Of a stretch of DNA of 5,093 nt, positions 1 through 5,093 are shown in pieces. Below the pieces are notes generated by a model. That model ran no database searches, was not told the DNA's origin, and saw only the letters and a program-made list of their open reading frames with translations. Each line of letters begins with the position of its first letter. Positions within the stretch are counted from its first letter, which is position 1. A program made the translations under genes and the position numbers. This DNA comes from Candidatus Aegiribacteria sp. (GTDB lineage Bacteria; Fermentibacterota; Fermentibacteria; Fermentibacterales; Fermentibacteraceae): contig DAOWAG010000113.1 in assembly GCA_030634715.1 (NCBI GenBank), positions 1 through 5,093 on the forward strand. Reading direction: 5' to 3'.

Positions 1-1608
1 ATGCGGTACGAATTACCTGGTATTATCGACTCAATCTACGCGGAAATAAGGGAAAGCGTATACGCCGATCCGCTCAAGCAGGGTTCAAACGAGGATTTCG
101 ACGAGGCAGTCGCGATCTTAAGAGAAGCTGTATCCGATCGTGGAGCGTTTCTTCCTGAAATAGCCAGGGGGCATCTCCCGCTTGAAGTAGTATCCATGAC
201 CCTTTCTGAATGGGAATTTGAACCTGGAGGAAACTCTGACTCTGTTAAGGTCAGTATCGAGTATGCACAACCCGTTGATGTTATTCGGTTGTATGTCTGG
301 AGTGACGACAGTAATTATTTCAGCATGAATATGTATCCGGATGATCAATCCATGTGCAGATGGAGTAGGACAATCAATTTTCCTTCGCAATATGGACATT
401 TCAAGTTCTCTGTAAGAGCGGGATCTATTGCTGAGGGCGGAGTATGCTATACTGCTTTTTATTATCCTTTATACGCACCTCCTACTACGGTATCCCGCCG
501 TGTCTGCGCTCCGACAGCAAGGCGGAGCATATATTCGTTTGATCCGGGAGAATTCGAAGTGCTTGCTCCTGTGCGATACACCGTTTTCCTGTGGAGTCTT
601 CCTGTTGTTAATACTTCAAATTCTCCCCAGGATATTTCCTTTTGCGGTCTCCAGGCGGGAGATCCACCCGCCAGACTGTTCGCATCGGAACTGACTATCC
701 TTGAACCCGGTGATACGCTGTACCTCACCAATAATTCGGAACTTCTGAGTGATCTGATGCCTTACAACATTGTTTTAGGTAATCTTGCGCTGACCTCACC
801 ATCGAATACGGAATTTCTCATGATGTATCCCTCGTGGCAGACTGCTCTGACAGTGACTGTAAAAGAGGAAGTAGATTGTAATGAATCAAACTCTTCGGTC
901 ATTCTGTCCGAGATCTGTTTTGATGGTGATTCCGGAGACTGGATAGAATTGTTCAATACAGGTCTGTTCAGCGCGGATATTTCAGGCTACATACTTATCG
1001 ACGGACAGGATAACGAATCCAGACTCCCGGCAAATACGATAATCAACCCGGGAAGTTTCCTTGTAATCTGTGAGAATGAGCAGACCTTCCGTTCTGTGAA
1101 TGGATATAACATCACTGTAATCGAGGAATTGAATTTCAGACTCAACAATGAGAGTGATGGAGTCACCCTGCTTGAAAACGACAGACTTATCTTTTCGGTG
1201 ATGTATGATGCCATGTCCTGGCCCCTGGAAGACAACCATGTGCTTTCGCTGAAATCACCTGCACTTTCGCTGGAGAATTCCATAAGCTGGCAGGCTATTG
1301 AACTTCCTGGAACACCGGGCAAACCAAATCCAGGATGGCCTGCCATAATCCTCAGACCGGTGATTGAAACCCTGTGGCCTAATCCGGTATCAACATCATT
1401 CAACTTGGATTACACAATACCGAATATTCCGGCAGAATTGCTTCTTTATCACATTTCAGGCAGACTAATTCTTCAACCGCAGCAACTTATAGATCTAGAA
1501 GGAAGTCTGTCATGCGATTTACCTCCTTCTCTTCCTCCGGGGGTCTACTTTGCGGTTTTGCGATCATGTGGAACATCAGCATCTCGCAAGTTTGTCCTTC
1601 TGCCATAA
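1..1608 (+). CDS. CotH kinase family protein, C-terminal part, with lamin tail domains and type IX-like sorting domain (5' partial)
   Basis: Residues 1-55 resemble the last helices of the CotH kinase fold: an IDSIYAEIRESV helix, 'ADP', then a 'FDEAVAILREAVSDRGAFL' helix. CotH proteins are atypical kinases, often extracytoplasmic; the catalytic part is not in the window. Residues ~62-165 look like the Ig-like domain that commonly follows CotH. Residues ~195-290 form a degenerate lamin tail domain (LTD), and ~300-443 a clear LTD (VILSEI, 'DWIELFN', closing GTPGKPN at 437-443). Residues ~458-535 are a type IX-like sorting domain: PNP at 460-462, 'LLLYHISGRL', PGVYF at 513-517 and a hydrophobic C-terminus. 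A sorting domain requires Sec export, yet no signal peptide follows the ATG at position 1, and no upstream sequence is available to show a ribosome site. The true start is therefore probably upstream; a frameshifted or split gene is the alternative. The product is likely surface-attached or secreted. The LTD and sorting calls are firm; the CotH call rests on about 50 residues plus the VTC/DUF4956 neighbours. Confidence 0.8.
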   Translation: MRYELPGIIDSIYAEIRESVYADPLKQGSNEDFDEAVAILREAVSDRGAFLPEIARGHLPLEVVSMTLSEWEFEPGGNSDSVKVSIEYAQPVDVIRLYVWSDDSNYFSMNMYPDDQSMCRWSRTINFPSQYGHFKFSVRAGSIAEGGVCYTAFYYPLYAPPTTVSRRVCAPTARRSIYSFDPGEFEVLAPVRYTVFLWSLPVVNTSNSPQDISFCGLQAGDPPARLFASELTILEPGDTLYLTNNSELLSDLMPYNIVLGNLALTSPSNTEFLMMYPSWQTALTVTVKEEVDCNESNSSVILSEICFDGDSGDWIELFNTGLFSADISGYILIDGQDNESRLPANTIINPGSFLVICENEQTFRSVNGYNITVIEELNFRLNNESDGVTLLENDRLIFSVMYDAMSWPLEDNHVLSLKSPALSLENSISWQAIELPGTPGKPNPGWPAIILRPVIETLWPNPVSTSFNLDYTIPNIPAELLLYHISGRLILQPQQLIDLEGSLSCDLPPSLPPGVYFAVLRSCGTSASRKFVLLP

Positions 1609-1635
1609 TGGGAAAGGTCAATTGATTTTCGAAGC

Positions 1636-1664
1636 TTTATTCTGAAGGCTCTTACCGTTATACT
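1636..1664 (+). promoter_or_regulatory. possible sigma70-type promoter for the porin-VTC-DUF4956 genes
   Basis: TATACT at 1659-1664 differs from the TATAAT consensus at one base. TTTATT at 1636-1641 is a poor -35 match (3 of 6) at 17-bp spacing. Transcription would begin near 1671, leaving a leader of about 33 nt before the porin ATG. It sits in the only sizeable gap ahead of the three-gene block. No convincing terminator follows the upstream gene, so read-through from it is also possible. FCB bacteria may use different -10 and -35 motifs, which lowers confidence. Confidence 0.3.
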
Positions 1665-1692
1665 ATGTGCCCGAACGTGAAAACAACAGAAC

Positions 1693-1698
1693 AGGAAA
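1693..1698 (+). promoter_or_regulatory. ribosome binding site that fixes the porin start at 1704
   Basis: AGGAAA at 1693-1698 lies 7 nt (counted from AGGA) before the ATG at 1704. That ATG is immediately followed by a good signal peptide. The in-frame ATG at 1665 has no purine-rich site upstream, abuts the candidate -10 box, and would put 13 polar residues ahead of the signal peptide, so it was not chosen. Confidence 0.7.
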
Positions 1699-1703
1699 AA
1701 ATA

Positions 1704-2765
1704 ATGAAATACTCCACTGCACTTGCACTGGTTTTAACAATACTCATGGCGACAACTGTTTCAGCGGATGTGGATGTAGAAAATGAAAATGCGGACAGAT
1801 TCACGCTTTCAGCTTACGCCAGAGTACGATACAGCCAGTTCGGAGGAGCACTGACGATACCGGATAGATCATTCAGCATTGAATCAGCAGGGCTGACAGC
1901 GGATTTTGATATTGATGACAATCTTAATGGACAGCTTCAGCTTGAGATAAAGCCTGATGAGATCTTCCTGAAGGATTGCTACATCCTCTGGGAACCATAC
2001 AGAATGATCGAGTTGCAGGCGGGACAATTCAAGAAGCCATTCTGCCTTAATACAATAACAAGTACATGGAATCTTCAGGCGATAGATCACTCAATAACCC
2101 ACAGAGAACTGAGTGATCTGCTTTACTCGGGAAGAGATATTGGAGTAACTGGAGTACTGAATGCGGATCCTGTCTGGATTCCCAGGCTCTCACTGGGAGT
2201 TTTCAATGGTTCTCCAGACGCATTAAACCAGGATAATGAGATCCAGTATGTCGGAAGAGCTGAATTTGATCTGCCTCTGGGTATCATGATTGGAGCCGAC
2301 CTGTCAACTCTGCGTTTCGGTAAAGAGGATCCGGAATCGGTAGATGGTTACACTTGCTCTGCAAGACAGAAAGCGATGGGAGCGGATCTTCAGTTGAACA
2401 TCGAGATTAACAGGGATTTTTCATTCCTTCTTCGCAGTGAGTATCTCAGGGGTGATAACTGGCAGATGGTGGATGTAATAGAGGGTGTAGATCCACCTGA
2501 ATTCCAGACATGGTGGGTAACCGGGGGCATTACATGGAAGACGGACAAACCCGCTGTTGATAATATCAGCGCATCTGTGAGCATGGCTTCATGGCAACCT
2601 GATAGATCCGTAGACTCCCGCGAGGATGAACTTACATTAACTTTTGATATTGATACAGGTACTCCCCTCAGCATCAGAGCTGCTGTTGTTAATCATCGAC
2701 CTCACAACATTATTTTCGAGGAGAACCACACGGATTACATTCTCGAACTGGCTCTCGATATCTGA
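1704..2765 (+). CDS. phosphate-selective porin (OprP/OprO) family outer-membrane protein
   Basis: The protein has 353 residues and is probably an outer-membrane beta-barrel of the phosphate-selective porin O and P family; such porins pass phosphate, polyphosphate or other anions into the periplasm. Residues 1-21 are a Sec signal peptide (MK, hydrophobic core, VSA cleavage site before D22). The family pattern follows: an opening strand near 34-45 (TLSAYARVRYSQFGG), a 'FSIESAGLTADFDI' segment, 'LKDCYILWEPY' and the 'LQAGQFKKPF' motif, then alternating strands ('IGVTGVL', 'LSLGVFNGSPD', 'YVGRAEFDLP') to the end YILELALDI. It is somewhat shorter than Pseudomonas OprP and ends in Ile rather than the usual aromatic residue. 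Its stop codon shares one base with the start of the VTC polymerase gene, so the two are probably co-translated and functionally linked. Family assignment is fairly sure; phosphate selectivity is inferred from family and context, since many relatives are general anion or poorly defined porins. Confidence 0.8.
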   Translation: MKYSTALALVLTILMATTVSADVDVENENADRFTLSAYARVRYSQFGGALTIPDRSFSIESAGLTADFDIDDNLNGQLQLEIKPDEIFLKDCYILWEPYRMIELQAGQFKKPFCLNTITSTWNLQAIDHSITHRELSDLLYSGRDIGVTGVLNADPVWIPRLSLGVFNGSPDALNQDNEIQYVGRAEFDLPLGIMIGADLSTLRFGKEDPESVDGYTCSARQKAMGADLQLNIEINRDFSFLLRSEYLRGDNWQMVDVIEGVDPPEFQTWWVTGGITWKTDKPAVDNISASVSMASWQPDRSVDSREDELTLTFDIDTGTPLSIRAAVVNHRPHNIIFEENHTDYILELALDI

Positions 2766-3556
2766 TGACATCTCCTGAAGCTCCTCGTCTGCATTTTCAC
2801 AGGTACGAATTCAAATACCTGATATCCGGAAGTGTGCTTTCAAGAATAACGCGTGAGCTGGAACTCAGACTTGAGCGTGATATTCATTCCGACAGAAATG
2901 GAAGCTATTTCGTTAGAAGTCATTACTTCGACACTGACAGGTTCGACCTTTTTTATGAGAAACTCGCAGGACTGAGGAAGAGATACAAATTCCGCATGAG
3001 GAGTTACTGCTCTACTCCCGCTTATACCAACCCGCTTTTCCTTGAGCTGAAAGGCAGGGACGACAGCCTTGTTTATAAACACAGGCTTCTTCTTGATCCG
3101 GAGGGCACTGAACACTCTTTGAGCAGGGGAACCAATTCATTCTCAGGATTCCTGCTGGATTCCGGAAATATCAATGGCACGGGGAAAAGATTTGTGTTCG
3201 ATGCTTTCAGGAAGAAGCTTTCTCCCAGTGTTGTTGTGGACTACAGAAGAACCGCGTTCGAGAATAAAGCCAATCCTGATTTCAGAGTAACGCTTGACAG
3301 ACAGGTCATTGCTTACAGGGCAGGTTCCGACGGGCATCCTGTTGGCAGATTCCATACCATTTCAAATGGATTTCAGGTGCTTGAGATTAAATTCCGGTAT
3401 CATTTTCCCGGCTGGTTTCACGGTCTGATTCAGGAATTAGAGCTGAAGCGTGTTTCTTTTTCGAAGTTTGCACATGCTACTGATATTATCTATATGAAAT
3501 CGTATGCTTCATATCTTGATAAAGTTTTAGAGAGGAGACCGGCTTGTCTGAGTTGA
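2765..3556 (+). CDS. VTC-domain polyphosphate polymerase
   Basis: This 263-residue protein belongs to the VTC family (triphosphate-tunnel fold), whose yeast member Vtc4 makes polyphosphate from the gamma-phosphate of ATP. Family landmarks occur in order: HRYEFKY at 12-18, the 'SHYFDT' strand at 52-57, 'KRYKFRMRSY' at 72-81 (R77 and R79 expected to line the tunnel), 'FLELKGR' at 92-98 (E94, K96), DYRR at 159-162, 'FRVTLD' at 173-178 (R174), 'LEIKF' at 206-210 (E207, K209) and FSKF at 232-235. All the acidic and basic positions expected of an active tunnel appear present. There is no SPX domain or membrane segment, so it should be cytosolic and rely on a partner for membrane contact, most likely the DUF4956 protein encoded next. 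The ATG overlaps the porin stop (TGATG, 2763-2767) and has no Shine-Dalgarno site, which points to translational coupling. Family assignment is very firm; enzymatic activity is inferred from conserved residues. Confidence 0.93.
   Translation: MTSPEAPRLHFHRYEFKYLISGSVLSRITRELELRLERDIHSDRNGSYFVRSHYFDTDRFDLFYEKLAGLRKRYKFRMRSYCSTPAYTNPLFLELKGRDDSLVYKHRLLLDPEGTEHSLSRGTNSFSGFLLDSGNINGTGKRFVFDAFRKKLSPSVVVDYRRTAFENKANPDFRVTLDRQVIAYRAGSDGHPVGRFHTISNGFQVLEIKFRYHFPGWFHGLIQELELKRVSFSKFAHATDIIYMKSYASYLDKVLERRPACLS
3533..3537 (+). promoter_or_regulatory. ribosome binding site for the TTG-started DUF4956 gene
   Basis: AGGAG at 3533-3537, inside the end of the VTC gene, is 6 nt before the TTG at 3544. No ATG or GTG lies near at suitable spacing, and the next in-frame TTG (3553) would be 15 nt away. 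The site therefore supports an uncommon TTG start. Confidence 0.7.
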
Positions 3557-4236
3557 ACCAGTGGTTTACAACTACCTCCGAGCAGGTTGGGTACAGTCCG
3601 CAGTCCATTGTCATAAATCTACTTCTTGCGCTTGCTGCTGGACTGATAATCGGGATTATCTACAAGAAAACACATAAGGGGCTTTCCTACTCACAATCGT
3701 TCGTTATAACCCTCGTCCTCATGTGTATTACGGTGAGTGCTGTTATGATGGTTATCGGCAGCAACCTCGCCAGGGCTTTCGCACTTGTTGGAGCGCTGAC
3801 AATCGTCCGGTTCAGAACTGTGGTAAAAGATACAAAGGATACGGCGTTTATCTTCTTCGCTCTAACAGAAGGTATAGCATCCGGAACTGGAAATTACATG
3901 CTTACAGTGTATTCAACGTTTTTTATCGGTACAGTAGCCCTGTTACTTTCGAAAACCAATTTCGGTTCGATGCACAGAAGCGAATTCATAGTGCGATTCC
4001 GCTTCAACAGGGAATCAGGTGATGAAGAAGGATACGTGACTTTCCTTGCTGATCGAGTAAAGAAAAGTACTATCATCCACATCGAACCATCGGAAGACGG
4101 CAAGTATCTTACACTGACATATGATCTTATATTGAAATCCGGTCTGACATCACAGGAAATCGTAACAGGTTTGAACAGCATCCCTGGAATCGACAATCTC
4201 AACCTTATCACAGCAAGCAACGACATAGACTATTGA
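3544..4236 (+). CDS. DUF4956 family integral membrane protein
   Basis: This 230-residue protein matches DUF4956, a family often encoded beside VTC-domain polyphosphate polymerases and CotH kinases. About four hydrophobic segments are visible: ~21-40, ~50-72, ~76-113 (possibly two helices) and ~118-136. The family signature spans the third: 'VGALTIVRFRTVVKDTKDTA' (82-101), then 'FIFFALTEGIASGTGNY', a small-residue-rich segment carrying charged residues (R89, R91, K95, D96, K98, D99) at or near the membrane. A soluble domain of about 90 residues follows (144-230), with alternating strands such as 'EFIVRFRF' and 'KYLTLTYDLIL', probably cytosolic. The TTG start is backed by AGGAG 6 nt upstream, and the gene overlaps the VTC gene by 13 nt. 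The molecular function is not established; membrane anchor or polyphosphate conduit for the VTC enzyme is inference from context. Family assignment is firm. Confidence 0.9.
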   Translation: MSELNQWFTTTSEQVGYSPQSIVINLLLALAAGLIIGIIYKKTHKGLSYSQSFVITLVLMCITVSAVMMVIGSNLARAFALVGALTIVRFRTVVKDTKDTAFIFFALTEGIASGTGNYMLTVYSTFFIGTVALLLSKTNFGSMHRSEFIVRFRFNRESGDEEGYVTFLADRVKKSTIIHIEPSEDGKYLTLTYDLILKSGLTSQEIVTGLNSIPGIDNLNLITASNDIDY

Positions 4237-4262
4237 GGGACATGCAACTCTATGCGTGTCCC
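4237..4262 (+). other. stable hairpin directly after the DUF4956 stop codon
   Basis: GGGACATGCA pairs with TGCGTGTCCC around the six-base loop ACTCTA, giving a 10-bp stem with a single U-G wobble. It starts at the first base after the TGA (4234-4236). No T-run follows (CCGGAAGATT), so it is not a standard intrinsic terminator. It could protect the 3' end of the operon mRNA or slow polymerase. Only this first unit of the array has the GGG/CCC extension. Confidence 0.65.
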
Positions 4263-4365
4263 GGAAGATTACATGCAACTCTATGCGTGTCCCGGAAGAT
4301 TACATGCAACTCTATGCGTGTCCCGGAAGATTACATGCATGCTCTGGTGCGTGTCCCGGAAAATT
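4237..4365 (+). repeat. tandem 31-bp hairpin repeat array
   Basis: Three identical 31-bp units lie at 4240-4270, 4271-4301 and 4302-4332, followed by a diverged 33-bp unit at 4333-4365. Each contains ACATGCA, a loop, then TGCGTGT, followed by the linker CCCGGAAGATT (CCCGGAAAATT in unit four). The arms form a 7-bp stem with one T-G position. The loop is ACTCTA in units 1-3 and TGCTCTGG in unit 4. Unit 1 is preceded by GGG, which extends its stem to 10 bp. A decayed fifth start (4366-4379) matches the beginning of unit 4 at 11 of 14 bases. The array begins directly after the DUF4956 stop codon and would form the 3' untranslated part of that transcript. There is no open frame and no unique spacers. 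Function unknown. Confidence 0.93.
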
Positions 4366-4379
4366 ACATCCACGATCTG

Positions 4380-4415
4380 AAAACGTGACATGCACGCCAT
4401 TGCGTGTCACGTTTT
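4380..4415. terminator. bidirectional intrinsic terminator between convergent genes
   Basis: AAAACGTGACATGCA pairs with TGCGTGTCACGTTTT around the loop CGCCAT: a 15-bp stem with one T-G position. The A-tract on one side and T-tract on the other provide a short U-tail (four T) for transcripts of either strand, which suits its place between the + strand DUF4956 gene and the - strand LTD gene. The inner part of the stem (GACATGCA/TGCGTGTC) is the same as in the upstream tandem hairpins, with a different loop. Confidence 0.8.
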
Positions 4416-4444
4416 GCAGATAACCGATGATATATGCGGGTAAT

Positions 4445-5038
4445 TTACTCTACGCTGTTAACCTCTCCTGGAGTTCCCCAGCAGACGGGATCATCGGTAT
4501 CCGGATCCCGATTCGGGCAGGCGTAATCGATGGAAGGTGCCCAGTTACTCTCGGTGTTTTCACTCCAGAGGTTGATCTTCTCGAGGGATGATCCGGTGCC
4601 ATCAGCCGCGCTTCGCGAAGAGATATCCTCATCGAGTCCCCAGGTGTCGAAGTAGGCAATTTCATCAAGAACTCCACCTGAAGCGGAATAGAGCAGGAGC
4701 ATATCAGCAGAATTAGAGAGCTTCGTCCAGACTCCATCCCATGGAATGATGAGGACACCGCTGCCATAAGCGGAAATGAATGACGACTCGTTTACAGGCA
4801 CAACCGCGCGAACCAATGGTTCGAGGATGAAACTATCCAGGAACAGCTGGTTGCCGCCGTCACTTAACATCATGCCTTCAAGCTGTATCGGCTCAGCGCC
4901 AAGATTGCACAACTCCACCCATTCGAACAGATCATCATCCCCCAGTGTAGGTCCATCTGGATTGTACATTATCTCGGATATTACGATATCGCCGGGTGCA
5001 ACCATGATAATCGACAGCACCATTGTAATAAGTAACAC
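4445..5038 (-). CDS. small secreted lamin tail domain (LTD) protein
   Basis: This 197-residue protein is almost entirely one LTD, an Ig-like fold common in bacterial extracellular and surface proteins. A hydrophobic N-terminus (~2-14) resembles a signal peptide but has no Lys or Arg ahead of the core, which is unusual. LTD landmarks: VISEIMYNP at 19-27, FEWVELCN at 38-45, 'IQLEGMMLSDGG', 'FILEPL', 'LSNSADMLLLYSASGGVLDE', 'DGTGSSLEK', and the closing GTPGEVN at 188-194, just before the stop. There is no sorting or anchor domain, unlike the CotH-LTD protein at the other end of the window. The GTG start is chosen because AGGAGG lies 5 nt upstream and an in-frame TAA stands a few codons before it; an ATG at 5021-5023 is too far from the site. 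The gene is convergent to the VTC operon. Its role is unknown: adhesion, matrix binding or a nuclease accessory are all possible. Confidence 0.83.
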   Translation of the reverse strand: MLLITMVLSIIMVAPGDIVISEIMYNPDGPTLGDDDLFEWVELCNLGAEPIQLEGMMLSDGGNQLFLDSFILEPLVRAVVPVNESSFISAYGSGVLIIPWDGVWTKLSNSADMLLLYSASGGVLDEIAYFDTWGLDEDISSRSAADGTGSSLEKINLWSENTESNWAPSIDYACPNRDPDTDDPVCWGTPGEVNSVE

Positions 5039-5043
5039 GCTTA

Positions 5044-5049
5044 CCTCCT
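5044..5049 (-). promoter_or_regulatory. strong ribosome binding site for the LTD protein
   Basis: On the minus strand AGGAGG is followed 5 nt later by the GTG at 5038. It is the best Shine-Dalgarno match in the window and decides the start. An in-frame ATG-TAA pair lies a few codons further upstream, so no longer reading is possible. Confidence 0.8.
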
Positions 5050-5093
5050 GTATTTACATAAATCTTCAAGAATCACAATTACTCAAGGGGGAC

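Noticed and set aside
987..1403. Minus-strand open frame of 138 codons inside the CotH-LTD gene
   Set aside because: It lies wholly within a well-supported gene on the other strand, and its product shows no recognisable domain.
1633..1650. Terminator after the CotH-LTD gene
   Set aside because: AGCTTT can pair with GAAGGCT across a short loop, giving a 6-bp stem with one wobble, but no T-run follows and the stem is weak.
1665..1703. Longer porin start at the ATG at 1665
   Set aside because: It has no ribosome site, touches the candidate -10 box and would bury the signal peptide behind 13 polar residues; AGGAAA and MKYSTALA support 1704.
3723..4226. Open frames on both strands within the DUF4956 gene
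   Set aside because: They are covered by a gene with a clear family signature and membrane pattern; their products look like random frame-shifted reading.
4237..4365. CRISPR array from the regular repeats
   Set aside because: The 31-bp units are directly abutting with no unique spacers, and the unit itself contains the only spacing between arms; no cas gene is present.
5055..5086. Promoter for the minus-strand LTD gene
   Set aside because: On the minus strand TTGAGT (5081-5086) is a fair -35, but the -10 candidates at 17-20 bp spacing (ATTTAT, TATGTA) are poor and would start the transcript almost at the ribosome site.
5086..5093. Start of another hairpin repeat at the window edge (AGGGGGAC)
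   Set aside because: Only GGGAC is shared with the 4237 hairpin; five bases are not evidence, and the sequence ends there.

Overview
The window reads as a stretch of chromosome from a Gram-negative, outer-membrane-bearing bacterium, probably an uncultured lineage of the FCB superphylum (Bacteroidetes-related candidate phyla). The clues are a C-terminal type IX-like sorting domain on the first protein, two lamin-tail-domain (LTD) secreted proteins and an OprP-type outer-membrane porin. No marker gene is present, so the phylum is inference.

Layout. Positions 1-1608 (+) encode the C-terminal part of a CotH-kinase-family surface protein: tail of the kinase fold, Ig-like domain, one degenerate and one clear LTD, then a sorting domain. 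After a 95-bp gap with a possible promoter come three tightly packed + strand genes: a phosphate-selective-porin (OprP/OprO) family protein (1704-2765), a VTC-domain polyphosphate polymerase (2765-3556, sharing one base with the porin stop codon) and a DUF4956 membrane protein (3544-4236, TTG start, 13-base overlap). Directly after the last stop codon lies an array of tandem 31-bp hairpin repeats (4237-4365), ending in a strong hairpin with A and T tracts (4380-4415) that can act as a terminator in both directions. A convergent minus-strand gene (4445-5038) encodes a small secreted LTD protein. No stretch over 300 bases lacks a gene.

How it may work together. CotH kinase, VTC domain and DUF4956 genes are recurrent neighbours in many bacteria (established knowledge), although the function of the set is poorly described. 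Here an OprP-like porin is translationally linked to the polymerase. This suggests a phosphate/polyphosphate module: phosphate or another anion enters through the porin, the VTC enzyme makes polyphosphate at the inner membrane, DUF4956 anchors it or passes the chain across, and CotH phosphorylates surface or secreted targets. Only the gene order, overlaps and family assignments are seen; the joint function is inference.

The two things most worth a second look are this CotH-porin-VTC-DUF4956 set and the hairpin array, whose stem sequence is re-used inside the terminator with different loops.
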